DNA of 64,000 nt from positions 5,032,501 through 5,096,500 of the forward strand of contig NZ_CP046907.1 of the NCBI RefSeq assembly GCF_014083985.1. The letters run 5' to 3'. Positions within the stretch are counted from its first letter, which is position 1. Each line of letters starts with the position of its first letter. The notes beneath the pieces were generated by a model, which saw nothing but the letters and a program-made list of their open reading frames with translations, made no database searches and had not been told where the DNA came from. This DNA is from Streptomyces sp. SCUT-3 (GTDB taxonomy: Bacteria; Actinomycetota; Actinomycetes; Streptomycetales; Streptomycetaceae). Of this stretch, positions 10,420 through 20,881 are shown one piece after another. The position numbers and the translations under genes were made by a program.

Positions 10420-11327
10420 ACGACGTCACCGTCACCGATCGCACCGTCTTCCTGCTGGCGCACACCGGCCGGCCCGCCGCCGTGCGCAGCGCCGAACTCG
10501 TCGTGCAGGGGCTCCTCGGTGCGGGGATAGGGGTGCGGGCGCTGGCCGAGGAGGCCGCCGACCTGCCCCTGCCGCCCGCGGTCGGCCTGGTCGGGGCCGC
10601 GGGGCCGGAGGCGGTCGAGGGCTGCGAGCTGCTGATAGTGCTGGGCGGCGACGGCACGCTGCTGCGCGGGGCCGAGATCTCCCGCGCCTCCGGGGTGCCG
10701 ATGCTGGGGGTCAACCTGGGCAGGGTCGGCTTCCTGGCCGAGGCGGAGCGGGACGACCTGGACAAGGTCGTCGACCGGGTGGTCACCCGCTCCTACGAGG
10801 TCGAGGAGCGGATGACCCTGGACGTGCTGGTCCGCACGGACGGGCAGGTGGTGCACACCGACTGGGCGCTCAACGAGGCGTCGGTGGAGAAGGCGTCCCG
10901 CGAGCGCATGATCGAGGTCGTCACCGAGGTCGACGGCCGCCCGGTGTCGGGGTTCGGCTGCGACGGGGTGGTGTGCGCGACCCCGACCGGGTCGACGGCG
11001 TACGCGTTCTCGGCGGGCGGGCCGGTGGTGTGGCCGGAGGTCGAGGCGCTGCTGATGGTGCCGATCAGCGCGCACGCGCTCTTCGCCAAGCCGCTGGTGA
11101 CGTCGCCCGCCTCGGTGCTGGCGGTCGAGGTGCAGCCCCGGACGTCGCACGGGGTGCTGTGGTGCGACGGGCGCCGCACCTACGAGCTGCCGGCCGGATC
11201 GCGCGTGGAGGTGCGGCGCGGGGCGGTCCCGGTGCGCCTGGCGAGGCTGCACCACGCCTCCTTCACCGACCGCCTGGTGGCGAAGTTCGCCCTGCCGGTG
11301 GCGGGCTGGCGCGGCGCCCCGCACTAG
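10416..11327 (+). CDS. nadK: NAD kinase
   Basis: A 303-residue ATP/polyphosphate NAD kinase making NADP. The glycine-rich GGDGTLL motif with its catalytic Asp is present (VLGGDGTLLRGAE), as are the NE..VEKASRERMIE and DGVVCATPTGSTAYAFSAGGP motifs of the nucleotide-binding domain. TTG 10416 is chosen: GGAGGGG lies 5-6 nt upstream, it overlaps the tlyA stop by 4 nt and it begins at the family's usual N-terminus (DRTVFLLAHTGRP). Upstream in-frame sequence is Cys-rich and belongs to tlyA coding. Followed by a 20-bp hairpin. Confidence 0.94.
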   Translation: MNDVTVTDRTVFLLAHTGRPAAVRSAELVVQGLLGAGIGVRALAEEAADLPLPPAVGLVGAAGPEAVEGCELLIVLGGDGTLLRGAEISRASGVPMLGVNLGRVGFLAEAERDDLDKVVDRVVTRSYEVEERMTLDVLVRTDGQVVHTDWALNEASVEKASRERMIEVVTEVDGRPVSGFGCDGVVCATPTGSTAYAFSAGGPVVWPEVEALLMVPISAHALFAKPLVTSPASVLAVEVQPRTSHGVLWCDGRRTYELPAGSRVEVRRGAVPVRLARLHHASFTDRLVAKFALPVAGWRGAPH

Positions 11328-11331
11328 CCCG

Positions 11332-11396
11332 CCCCTCCCGGCGCCCGGGCCGGGCGGGACGGACCGGTCCCGGCGGGGCCCGGGCGCCGGGAGGGG
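11332..11396 (+). terminator. Hairpin after nadK
   Basis: A perfect 20-bp inverted repeat (11332-11351 against 11377-11396) around a 25-nt loop starts 4 nt after the nadK stop. There is no U-tract. It separates tlyA-nadK from recN. Confidence 0.65.
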
Positions 11397-11522
11397 CCGG
11401 GCGCAGGCGGCTGCGCACTGCGGTTCCGGCACCGGTTCCGGTACCGGTTCGGCGCCGGTTGTTCACCCGCGCCGGGGGTGGCCCTTGGCGTCCGCGGCCC
11501 GGAACCTCGTAAGGTCGTGTCC

Positions 11523-13250
11523 GTGCTGGAGGAGATGCGGATACGGTCGTTGGGTGTCATCGACGACGCCGTGGTCGAGCTGTCGCCCGGGTTCACCGCC
11601 GTCACCGGCGAGACCGGGGCGGGCAAGACCATGGTCGTCACGAGCCTCGGGCTGCTGCTCGGGGGGAGGGCCGATGCCGCGCTGGTGCGCACCGGGGCCA
11701 GGGCGGCGGTGGTCGAGGGCCGGATCACGGTCGGCGCGGACTCGGCCGCGGCCCGCCGCGCCGAGGAGGCGGGGGCCGAGCTGGACGACGGCGCGCTGCT
11801 GATCAGCCGGACGATCTCCGCCGAGGGGCGCTCGCGGGCCCACCTGGGCGGCCGCTCGGTGCCGGTGGGGCTGCTCGGGGAGCTCGCCGACGACCTGGTG
11901 GCCGTGCACGGCCAGACCGACCAGCAGGGACTGCTGCGCCCGGCGCGCCAGCGCCAGGCGCTGGACCGCTACGCGGGCGAGGCGGTCGCCGGGCCGCTGA
12001 AGCGCTACACCGCCGTCTACCGGCGGCTGCGCGAGGTCGCCTCCGCGCTGGAGGAGCTGACGACGCTGGCCCGCGACCGGGCCCAGGAGGCGGACCTGCT
12101 GCGGTTCGGCCTGGAGGAGGTCGCCGCCGCCGAGCCGCGTCCGGGCGAGGACGCGGAGCTGGCCGCCGAGGCCGAGCGGCTCGGACACGCCGAGGCCCTG
12201 GCCTCCGCGGCGACCACCGCGCACGCCGCCCTGCTGGGCAACCCGGAGGACCTTGAGGGCGTCGACGCCAACGCCCTGGTTGCCGGTGCCCGCCGGGCGC
12301 TGGACGCGGTGCGCGGGCACGACGCGTCGCTGGCCGCGCTGGCCGACCGGCTCGGCGAGGTCGGCTACCTGCTCGCCGACGTCGCCGGGGAGCTGGCCGG
12401 CTACGCGGACGACCTGGACGCGGACCCGCTGCGCCTGGCCGCCATCGAGGAGCGCCGCTCGGTCCTGGCCCACCTGACCCGCAAGTACGGGCAGAGCATC
12501 GACGACGTCCTGGCCTGGGCCGAGACCGGGGCGCAGCGGCTGGCCGAGCTGGAGGGCGACGACGAGCGGATCGGGGAGCTGGCCGCCGAGCGGGACGCGC
12601 TGCGCGCGGAGCTGACCGGGCTGGCGCAGGAGCTGGGCGACGCGCGGGCCGCGGCGGCGGAGCGGTTCGCAGCCGCGGTCACCGCGGAGCTCGCCGAGCT
12701 GGCCATGCCGCACGCCCGGGTGAGCGTCGCGATCCGGCGGCACGACGACCCCGACGGGCTGGAGGTCGACGGCCGCACCGTCGCCTTCGGGCCGGCCGGT
12801 GTGGACGAGGTCGAGCTGCAGCTGGCCCCGCACCCGGGTGCCCCGCCCCGTCCCGTCGCCAAGGGCGCCTCCGGCGGTGAGCTCTCGCGCGTGATGCTGG
12901 CCGTCGAGGTGGTCTTCGCCGGCTCCGCCCCGGTGCCGACCTACCTGTTCGACGAGGTGGACGCCGGCGTCGGGGGCAAGGCGGCGGTGGAGGTCGGGCG
13001 GCGCCTGGCCCGGCTGGCCCGCTCGGCGCAGGTCGTGGTCGTCACCCATCTGCCGCAGGTGGCCGCGTTCGCCGACCGGCACCTGGTGGTGGAGAAGACC
13101 AGCGACGGGTCCGTCACCCGCAGCGGCGTCAAGACGCTGGGGGACGAGGAGCGGGTGCGCGAACTGTCCCGCATGCTGGCCGGCCTGGAGGACTCGGAGC
13201 TGGGCCGCGCCCACGCCGAGGAACTGCTGGAGGCGGCCCGCTCGTTGTGA
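11523..13250 (+). CDS. recN: DNA repair protein RecN
   Basis: A 575-residue SMC-like ATPase of double-strand break repair. Walker A is GETGAGKT at residues 29-36; the ABC signature ASGGELSRVMLA and Walker B TYLFDEVDAGVGG lie in the C-terminal half, with the coiled-coil arms between them. GTG 11523 starts the expected LEEMRIRSLGVIDDA sequence and has AAGG 8-9 nt upstream; ATG 11535 is an alternative. No SOS/LexA-type operator was recognised in the 195-bp upstream gap, which mostly holds the nadK hairpin. A 15-bp hairpin follows. Confidence 0.95.
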   Translation: MLEEMRIRSLGVIDDAVVELSPGFTAVTGETGAGKTMVVTSLGLLLGGRADAALVRTGARAAVVEGRITVGADSAAARRAEEAGAELDDGALLISRTISAEGRSRAHLGGRSVPVGLLGELADDLVAVHGQTDQQGLLRPARQRQALDRYAGEAVAGPLKRYTAVYRRLREVASALEELTTLARDRAQEADLLRFGLEEVAAAEPRPGEDAELAAEAERLGHAEALASAATTAHAALLGNPEDLEGVDANALVAGARRALDAVRGHDASLAALADRLGEVGYLLADVAGELAGYADDLDADPLRLAAIEERRSVLAHLTRKYGQSIDDVLAWAETGAQRLAELEGDDERIGELAAERDALRAELTGLAQELGDARAAAAERFAAAVTAELAELAMPHARVSVAIRRHDDPDGLEVDGRTVAFGPAGVDEVELQLAPHPGAPPRPVAKGASGGELSRVMLAVEVVFAGSAPVPTYLFDEVDAGVGGKAAVEVGRRLARLARSAQVVVVTHLPQVAAFADRHLVVEKTSDGSVTRSGVKTLGDEERVRELSRMLAGLEDSELGRAHAEELLEAARSL

Positions 13251-13259
13251 ACCGGCACA

Positions 13260-13292
13260 GGCACCCGGCGCGGCCCGGCCGCGCCGGGTGCC
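13260..13292 (+). terminator. Hairpin after recN
   Basis: A perfect 15-bp stem (13260-13274 against 13278-13292) with a 3-nt loop begins 10 nt after the recN stop. No U-tract. Confidence 0.75.
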
Positions 13293-13432
13293 GCCCGGCC
13301 CGGCGCCCGGCGCCCGGGGGAGCCTCCCCACCGGCCCCGCGGACGGGTCCTGCCCTGCGGGGCGGGTCCGTCCGCGTTCCGTCCCACCGACGGGTCCGGA
13401 GACGGATCCACGACCGAAGGAGTCCGGCCGCC

Positions 13433-14680
13433 GTGAACGGCACACCGGTCCCCCCGAGCGGGCGGCCCCACGGCCCCGCCCGCGGTTTCCCGAACCGCGG
13501 GCTGCACTCCGTCCACGTGATCGGCGGGGGAGTCGGCGCGGGCGCCCACGTCCTGGTGCTGGCCAGGGGGCTGGCGGCGCGCGGGGTCGGGGTGACGGTC
13601 TGCGGGCCCTCCGGGGCGGATTCCGGGTTCGGCTTCACCGCCGCGGGCGCGCGGTTCGCTCCGGTGGAGATCGGCCGCCGGGCCTCGGCGCGCGGTGACG
13701 CCGCGGCCGTCGCCGCGCTGCGGGCGGTGTGCGCCGGCGCGGACGTGGTGCACGCGCACGGCGTGCGGGCCGGGCTGCTGGCCTCCGTCGCGGTCGGCGC
13801 GGCCCCGCTGGCGCCGCGCCGACGCGTCCCGCTGGTCGTCACCTGGCACGCCGCCGCCCGGGCCGAGGGGCCCCGTGCGCGGCTGGTGGAGCTGCTGGAG
13901 CGGCGCGTGGTGCGCGCGGCGGACCTGGTGCTGGGCGCCTCCAGCGCGGTCGTGGACCGGGCGCGGGCGCTCGGCGCCCGGGACGCCCGGCTGGCGTCGG
14001 TGGTGCTGACCGGGCTGTCCGGGCTGTCCAGGTCGTGCGGGCCTTCCGGGTCGTGCGGGGCCGCGGAGCCGCCGGAGGGGGTGGAGGAGACGGAGCGCCG
14101 CCGGCGGAAGGTGCGCGAGGAGCTCGGTGCGGGTGACGGCCCGCTGCTGCTGTCGGTGGGCCGCCTGGGTGCGCACAGGGGATTCGACGGGCTGCTCGAC
14201 GCGTGCCGGGCCTGGCAGGACCTGCGGCCGCAGCCGCTGCTGGTGATCGCGGGGGAGGGCGGCCGGCGGGCGGCCCTGCAGGGCCGCGTCGAGCGGGAGC
14301 GGCTGCCGGTGCGGCTGCTCGGCCTGCGCGACGACTTCACGCACCTGCTGGCGGCCGCCGACCTGATGGTGCTGCCGGGGCGGTGGGAGGCGCGCACCCT
14401 GGTCGTGCGCGAGGCGGTCCGAGCCGGGGTGCCGGTGGTGGCCGCGGGCGCGGGCGGGCTGCCCGAGGTGCTGCGGGAGGCGGTCGCCGTCGTGCCGCAG
14501 GGAAACCCGGCGGCGCTCGGCCGGGCGGTGGCCGCGCTGCTGGAGGACCCGGCCCGCCGGGCCGGGATCGCCCGGTCGGCGCAGGCGCTGGCGGACGCCT
14601 GGCCCACCGAGGACGACGCCGTCGCGCAGGTCCTGAGCAGCTACGACGAGCTGCTCCAGCGCTCCGCCGTCCGCCGCTGA
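13433..14680 (+). CDS. Glycosyltransferase family 4 (GT-B fold)
   Basis: A 415-residue GT-B glycosyltransferase. The N-terminal Rossmann domain begins at LHSVHVIGGGVGAGAHVLVLARGLA and contains the DVVHAHGVRAG motif; the C-terminal domain carries LLLSVGRLGAHRGFDGLLDA, LLVIAGEGGRRAAL, and a nucleotide-sugar binding region ending in LVVREAVRAGVPVVAAGAGGLPEVL. The usual E-x7-E motif is present as (V)VREAVRAGVP. GTG 13433 has AAGGAG about 11 nt upstream. Donor and acceptor are unknown. It probably has its own promoter, since the recN hairpin lies upstream, and it converges on the HTH regulator. Confidence 0.85.
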   Translation: MNGTPVPPSGRPHGPARGFPNRGLHSVHVIGGGVGAGAHVLVLARGLAARGVGVTVCGPSGADSGFGFTAAGARFAPVEIGRRASARGDAAAVAALRAVCAGADVVHAHGVRAGLLASVAVGAAPLAPRRRVPLVVTWHAAARAEGPRARLVELLERRVVRAADLVLGASSAVVDRARALGARDARLASVVLTGLSGLSRSCGPSGSCGAAEPPEGVEETERRRRKVREELGAGDGPLLLSVGRLGAHRGFDGLLDACRAWQDLRPQPLLVIAGEGGRRAALQGRVERERLPVRLLGLRDDFTHLLAAADLMVLPGRWEARTLVVREAVRAGVPVVAAGAGGLPEVLREAVAVVPQGNPAALGRAVAALLEDPARRAGIARSAQALADAWPTEDDAVAQVLSSYDELLQRSAVRR

Positions 14681-14685
14681 CGGTT

Positions 14686-14727
14686 CCCCGGGCCGGGGCC
14701 GGGGCCCGGAGGCGGTCCGGCCCGGGG
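14686..14727. terminator. Hairpin between convergent genes
   Basis: An 11-bp perfect inverted repeat (14686-14696 against 14717-14727) with a 20-nt GC-rich loop lies between the glycosyltransferase and the convergent regulator. Confidence 0.45.
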
Positions 14728-14735
14728 CCGGCCGG

Positions 14736-15836
14736 TCAGACCCAGCCGCGCTTGGCGGCCTGCCAGACGAGCTGGAGGCGGGTCTCCACGCCGGCCAGCG
14801 CGATCAGGTCGCGCAGCCGCCGCTGCACCGTGCGGACGCTGGAGCCCAGCTGGGTGGCGACGGCCTGGTCGGTCAGCCCCGAGACGACCAGGGACAGCAG
14901 GAAGCGGTCCTCGGCCGACGGCCTGCCCCCGTCCGCCGCCGGGTCCGGGCCGTCCAGGGACAGGGGGACCGCGGTCGCCCAGATGCGTTCGAAGAGGGCG
15001 AGGAGCGCGTCCAGCAGTGCGCCGGCGCGCACCACCACGGCGACCGGCTCCCCGGTGGCCCGGCCGTCCTCGCTCAGCAGCGGCAGCAGCGCGTGCTCGC
15101 GGTCGGCCACGATCATCTTCAGCGGCAGCGGGGTGGGCGAGACGCGGGCCTCCTCGCCGGCGGCGAGGAACTCCCGCAGCATCAGGCCGGGGCCGTCCGC
15201 CTCCACCACGTCCCGGTCGTAGAGGACGCGGAAGCGCACCCCGGCCTTGAGCGAGGCGAACTCCGCGGCGTTCTCCTCGGCGGGCACGGCCACGGTGGGC
15301 TGCTTGACGAAGCCGGCCACTTCCTGCCGGGCGCCGCGCTGGAGCCAGTCGACCCGCTGGGCGACGGCGTCCGCGCCGCGCAGGACCTCCAGCAGGTCGC
15401 CGGAGCCGCGCAGCGCGCTCGCCGCCCGGTACGCCTCGGCCAGCCGGGCGACCGCGGCCCGGTCGTCCAGCAGCCGCTCCTGGCGGCGGCGCAGCAGGGG
15501 GGCGAAGGCCACGTCGGGTGCGACCGCGTGGTAGCGGCAGGGGGCGTCGCCGGTGCGCACCGCCATGCCCAGAGCGGTCAGTTCTTCCAGGGCCCGGCCG
15601 GTCCGGCCGGGGCCGGGGACGCCCGGGTGCGCGGCGAGCTCGTGCGCCGCGGCGCTGGGGACGGACACCAGCGCCGCGTAGACGGCGGCGGCCTCCTCGC
15701 TCAGCCCGCAGTCCGCCGGCAGCCCGGGCTCGCCGGCGGGTGCGTCCCCGAGGCCGCGGGCGGCAGGGCCGGGGAGGGGGTGTGCGGACGGCCCGGACGG
15801 CGAATGCCGTCCGGGCGGGGTGTCGGAGCTGGGCAT
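14736..15836 (-). CDS. HTH transcriptional regulator (TrmB-like N-terminus, LuxR-type C-terminus)
   Basis: A 366-residue regulator. After about 45 disordered residues comes a winged-helix region like TrmB (GLSEEAAAVYAALVSVPSAAAHELA), then a ligand- or dimerisation-type domain (RFRVLYDRDVVEADG, SPTPLPLKMIVADREHALLP), and a C-terminal LuxR-type helix-turn-helix (SEDRFLLSLVVSGLTDQAVATQLGSSVRTVQRR split by sequence). This architecture is common and numerous in Streptomyces, often next to secondary metabolism or transport genes. The effector is unknown. ATG 15836 is used; a GTG at 15860 is an alternative. It is 51 bp downstream of the GH15 gene on the same strand, so the two may be co-transcribed. 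Confidence 0.78.
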   Translation of the reverse strand: MPSSDTPPGRHSPSGPSAHPLPGPAARGLGDAPAGEPGLPADCGLSEEAAAVYAALVSVPSAAAHELAAHPGVPGPGRTGRALEELTALGMAVRTGDAPCRYHAVAPDVAFAPLLRRRQERLLDDRAAVARLAEAYRAASALRGSGDLLEVLRGADAVAQRVDWLQRGARQEVAGFVKQPTVAVPAEENAAEFASLKAGVRFRVLYDRDVVEADGPGLMLREFLAAGEEARVSPTPLPLKMIVADREHALLPLLSEDGRATGEPVAVVVRAGALLDALLALFERIWATAVPLSLDGPDPAADGGRPSAEDRFLLSLVVSGLTDQAVATQLGSSVRTVQRRLRDLIALAGVETRLQLVWQAAKRGWV

Positions 15837-15887
15837 GCCCTCGACCCTAACCGGCCGCACGGTGCCGCCGTCCCGGCCGGGGCCGCG

Positions 15888-17708
15888 CTATCCCCCGTAG
15901 GCGCCGCAGGCGGTCAGCCGCAGCGCGGTGTCGATCAGGGGCACGTGGCTGAAGGCCTGCGGGAAGTTGCCCACCTGCCGTCGGCCGACCGGGTCCCACT
16001 CCTCCGCGAGCAGGCCCAGGTCGTTGCGCAGGCTCAGCAGCTTCTCGAACAGCCGGCGGGCCTCGTCGACCCGGCCGATCATCGCCAGGTCGTCGGCGAG
16101 CCAGAAGGAGCAGGCGAGGAAGGCGCCCTCGTCGCCGGGCAGGCCGTCCAGGCCGGTGTGCTCGCCGTCGGTGGGGTAGCGCAGCACGAAGCCGCCCTCG
16201 ACGGTCAGCTCGCGCTGGATGGCCTCGATGGTGCCGATGACCCGCTTGTCGTCCGGCGGGAGGAAGCCGACCTGCGGGATGAGCAGCAGGGAGGCGTCCA
16301 GCTCCTTCGAGCCGTAGGACTGGGTGAAGGTGTTGCGCTCGGGGTCGTAGCCCTTCTCGCACACGTCGGCGTGGATCTCGTCGCGCATCTCGCGCCACTT
16401 CTCCAGCGGCCCGTCGACGTCGCCGGACTCGATGAGCTTGACGGTGCGGTCGACCGCGACCCAGGCCATGACCTTGGAGTGCACGAAGTGGCGGCGCGGG
16501 CCGCGCACCTCCCAGATGCCCTCGTCCGGCTCGCGCCAGTGGTCCTCGAGGTAGCGGATGAGCCGCACCTGCAGGTCGCTGGCGTAGTCGTTGCGGGTCA
16601 GGCCGGTCATGTGGCCGAGGTGGAGGGCCTCGACGACCTCGCCGTAGACGTCGAGCTGGAGCTGGTTGGCGGCGCCGTTGCCCACCCGCACCGGCTTGGA
16701 GCCCTCGTACCCGGGCAGCCAGGCCAGTTCGGTCTCGCCCAGTTCCCGCTCGCCGGCGATGCCGTACATGATCTGCAGGTTCTCCGGGTCGCCGGCGACC
16801 GCGCGCAGCAGCCACTCGCGCCAGGAGCGCGCCTCGTCGCGGTAGCCGGTGCGCAGCAGGGACGACAGGGTGATGGCGGCGTCCCGCAGCCAGGTGAAGC
16901 GGTAGTCCCAGTTGCGGACCCCGCCGATGTCCTCGGGCAGGGAGGTGGTGGGCGCGGCGACGATGCCGCCGGTGGGGCCGTAGGTGAGGGCCTTGAGGGT
17001 GATCAGGGAGCGGATCACCGCGTCGCGGTAGGGGCCCTGGTAGGTGCACTCGTCGACCCAGGTGCGCCAGAACGTCTCGGTGGCCTCGAGGGAGGACTCG
17101 GGCTCGGGCAGCGCGGGCTGGTCGTGGTGGGAGGGCTGCCAGCTGATGGTGAAGGCCACCCGCTCCCCGGGGGAGACGGAGAAGTCGGCATAGGTGGTCA
17201 GGTGCTCGCCGTAGGTCTCGGCGTCGGTGTCGAACCACACCGAGTCGGGGCCGGCGACGGCCGCGGTGCGCTCCTGCTTGGCGTCCGGGTGGGCGACGCG
17301 GTGCACCCACGGCACGACCCAGCCGTAGGAGAAGCGCATGCGCAGCGCCGAGCGCATCGGCACGGTGCCGCTGACGCCCTCCACGATGCGGATGAGCTGG
17401 GGGGCGCCGTCCCGGGGCGGCATGAAGTCGATCACCCGGACCGTTCCGTCGGGGGTGTCGTACTCGGACTCCAGGACCAGGCTGTCACCGCGGTAGCGGC
17501 GCCGCGTGGCCGACGGCGGCTGCCCGCCGTCGGCGAACGCGGGCCCCAGCCGCCAGAAGCCGTGTTCCTCGGTGCCGAGGAGCCCGGCGAAGACGGCGGG
17601 CGAGTCGAAGCGGGGCAGGCACAGCCAATCCACCGTGCCGTCGCGGCAGACCAGGGCAGCGGTCTGCATGTCGCCGATGAGTGCGTAGTCCTCGATGCGC
17701 CCGGCCAC
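15888..17708 (-). CDS. Glycoside hydrolase family 15 protein (trehalase/glucoamylase-like)
   Basis: A 606-residue GH15 protein. It has the N-terminal beta-sandwich (IEDYALIGDMQTAALVCRDG, WLCLPRFDSPAVFAGLLG) and the (alpha/alpha)6 barrel with GGVRNWDYRFTWLRDAA, GIWEVRGPRRHFVHSKVM and, near the C-terminus, AEEWDP, which carries a likely catalytic Glu. Actinobacterial members of this length have been shown to be trehalases acting on alpha,alpha-trehalose, or glucoamylase-like. No signal peptide, so cytoplasmic. GTG 17708 is preferred to ATG 17714: GGAG lies 6 nt before the GTG but abuts the ATG. Divergent from pyrG. Confidence 0.9.
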   Translation of the reverse strand: MAGRIEDYALIGDMQTAALVCRDGTVDWLCLPRFDSPAVFAGLLGTEEHGFWRLGPAFADGGQPPSATRRRYRGDSLVLESEYDTPDGTVRVIDFMPPRDGAPQLIRIVEGVSGTVPMRSALRMRFSYGWVVPWVHRVAHPDAKQERTAAVAGPDSVWFDTDAETYGEHLTTYADFSVSPGERVAFTISWQPSHHDQPALPEPESSLEATETFWRTWVDECTYQGPYRDAVIRSLITLKALTYGPTGGIVAAPTTSLPEDIGGVRNWDYRFTWLRDAAITLSSLLRTGYRDEARSWREWLLRAVAGDPENLQIMYGIAGERELGETELAWLPGYEGSKPVRVGNGAANQLQLDVYGEVVEALHLGHMTGLTRNDYASDLQVRLIRYLEDHWREPDEGIWEVRGPRRHFVHSKVMAWVAVDRTVKLIESGDVDGPLEKWREMRDEIHADVCEKGYDPERNTFTQSYGSKELDASLLLIPQVGFLPPDDKRVIGTIEAIQRELTVEGGFVLRYPTDGEHTGLDGLPGDEGAFLACSFWLADDLAMIGRVDEARRLFEKLLSLRNDLGLLAEEWDPVGRRQVGNFPQAFSHVPLIDTALRLTACGAYGG

Positions 17709-18168
17709 GTGCATCTCCAGTCGAACAGGTCGGGGGTGTCACCCTTGGGAGGGCGTTGCGATCTTTCTTCAGATGATCGTCGAGCCTGTGGCTTCCGGTG
17801 CCCCATTCCCCCCGGGGTCCCGCCGCTTCTCGTACGCGGTCGGGGCGGTCCCAAGGCAGCGGGAGCGGGCTGGGTTGGTGCCGTGCCGGCCGGCTCGCAG
17901 CGATGCGTCCGAGCAGAATACGACGCCCGGGGGCCCTCCGTACCAATCATGCCGGTGGCAGTTGCCTGCCGTTCGTGCGGAAACGGGCCGCCCGGGTACC
18001 AGCCTGTACATATCCTCTCAGGTCCGGGGGTCGACGGGCACGTCATGGCCGCGGCGCTGATACCCTGGTAGCCCGTGGACCGGTGGGAGAACCACTGAAC
18101 CGCAGCGACGCCGCCCCGAAGAAGCAGGGGCCGTACGCCCCTCACCTCGCGACCACGGGAGCCCCCTC
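17709..18168. other. Divergent intergenic region, GH15 / pyrG
   Basis: About 460 bp between the GH15 start and pyrG. It is less GC-rich than its surroundings in places, for example TTTCTTCAGATGATCGTCGAG near 17763 and TGTACATATCC near 18004. It must carry both promoters; a TACCCT near 18060 could be a -10 for pyrG but has no clear -35. Small frames here show no family similarity. No RNA gene was recognised. Confidence 0.5.
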
Positions 18169-19848
<1,680 letters not shown>

Positions 19849-19856
19849 CCCCCGCC

Positions 19857-19902
19857 GCGCAGGGCCGGGACGCCCCCGTCCGGGGGCGTCCCGGCCCTGC
19901 GC
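19857..19902 (+). terminator. Hairpin after pyrG
   Basis: A perfect 21-bp stem (19857-19877 against 19882-19902) with a 4-nt loop begins 8 nt after the pyrG stop. No U-tract. Confidence 0.8.
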
Positions 19903-19967
19903 GCCCACGCCCGTCCCGCGGCCCGGCCGCGGCCCCGCACTGTCTTCACCTGGAGGATCCGACCGAC

Positions 19968-20609
19968 ATGGGCGAGTACACCGGACCCCTGCGCGACATC
20001 GCCGAGGAATGGCCGGTCACCGGCACCACGACGCAGTTCGCCGGCAGGAAGACGGGGGTGCGCACCGACGAGGTGACCATGCCCGACGGCAGCGTCGTCA
20101 GCCGCGACTACCAGACCCATCCCGGGTCGGTCGCCGTGGTGGCGCTCGACGAGCAGGGGCGGGTCGTCGTCCTGCGGCAGTACCGGCACCCGGTGCGGCA
20201 CAAGCTGTGGGAGGTCCCGGCCGGGCTGCTGGACGTCGTCGGGGAGCACCCGCTGGGCGCCGCGCAGCGCGAGCTGTACGAGGAGGCCCACGTCGAGGCG
20301 GGGGACTGGCGCGTGCTGGCCGACGTCTACACCAGCCCCGGCGGCACCGACGAGGCGCTGCGCATCTTCCTCGCGCGGGAGCTGTCGGACGTGGAGGGCG
20401 AGCGCTTCGAGGTCTCCGAGGAGGAGGCCGACATGGAGCTCGCCCGCGTGCCGCTGGAGGAGCTGGTGCGCGGCGTGCTCGCCGGCGACCTGCACAACAC
20501 CTGCCTGGCGGTCGGCGTGCTGGCCCTGCAGGCGGTCCTCAACGGGGACGGGGTGGAGGCGCTCCGTCCGGCCGACGCACCCTGGCCGGCGCGCCCCTTC
20601 ACGCCCTGA
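19968..20609 (+). CDS. NUDIX hydrolase, ADP-ribose pyrophosphatase-like
   Basis: A 213-residue NUDIX protein. The N-terminal part (VTGTTTQFAGRKTGVRTDEVTM) and VVVLRQYRHPVRHKLWEVPAGLLD match the ADP-ribose pyrophosphatase subfamily; the catalytic box ends in QRELYEEAHVEAG with the metal-binding Glu residues. Such enzymes cleave ADP-ribose to AMP and ribose 5-phosphate. ATG 19968 has TGGAGGA about 10 nt upstream. In Streptomyces this gene normally follows pyrG and precedes xerD, but xerD is absent here. The stop codon lies inside the first copy of a 22-bp tandem repeat. Confidence 0.9.
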   Translation: MGEYTGPLRDIAEEWPVTGTTTQFAGRKTGVRTDEVTMPDGSVVSRDYQTHPGSVAVVALDEQGRVVVLRQYRHPVRHKLWEVPAGLLDVVGEHPLGAAQRELYEEAHVEAGDWRVLADVYTSPGGTDEALRIFLARELSDVEGERFEVSEEEADMELARVPLEELVRGVLAGDLHNTCLAVGVLALQAVLNGDGVEALRPADAPWPARPFTP

Positions 20610-20681
20610 GGCGTGACCCTTCACGCCCTGGGGCGGTGCCCCTCACGCCCTGGGGCGGTGGCCCCTTCACGCCCTCCGCGC
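20594..20681 (+). repeat. Four 22-bp tandem repeats at the NUDIX gene 3' end
   Basis: Units of the form CCCTTCACGCCCTGGGGCGGTG begin at about 20595, 20617, 20639 and 20662; the last is partial. The first copy holds the end of the NUDIX gene and its TGA. The cores CACGCCCTGGGGCG(G)TG carry a weak inverted repeat. Confidence 0.9.
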
Positions 20682-20881
20682 ACCGGTGCGGGGGGTGCTC
20701 CCGTTCCCGGGCGCGTCCCGCCGGGCCGCGGAACCGCGCCGGACGGGGCCCGTTCCGTGGCCCGGGCGGGTAGCGCCCGTGGTGAGTCCCGCGAACGGTG
20801 AGCCGGCGTCAACTACGCTCGTCCCCGTTCCCGCCGGCAACAGCGGCGGGCCCGTGTGCGTGGTGGTCGGGAGTGTGGCTC

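Noticed and set aside
15093-18071. A 992-codon plus-strand frame opposite the regulator and GH15 genes
   Set aside because: It is the GC-rich antisense shadow of two well-recognised genes; its composition is Gly/Val/Ala/Gln/His-rich without motifs.
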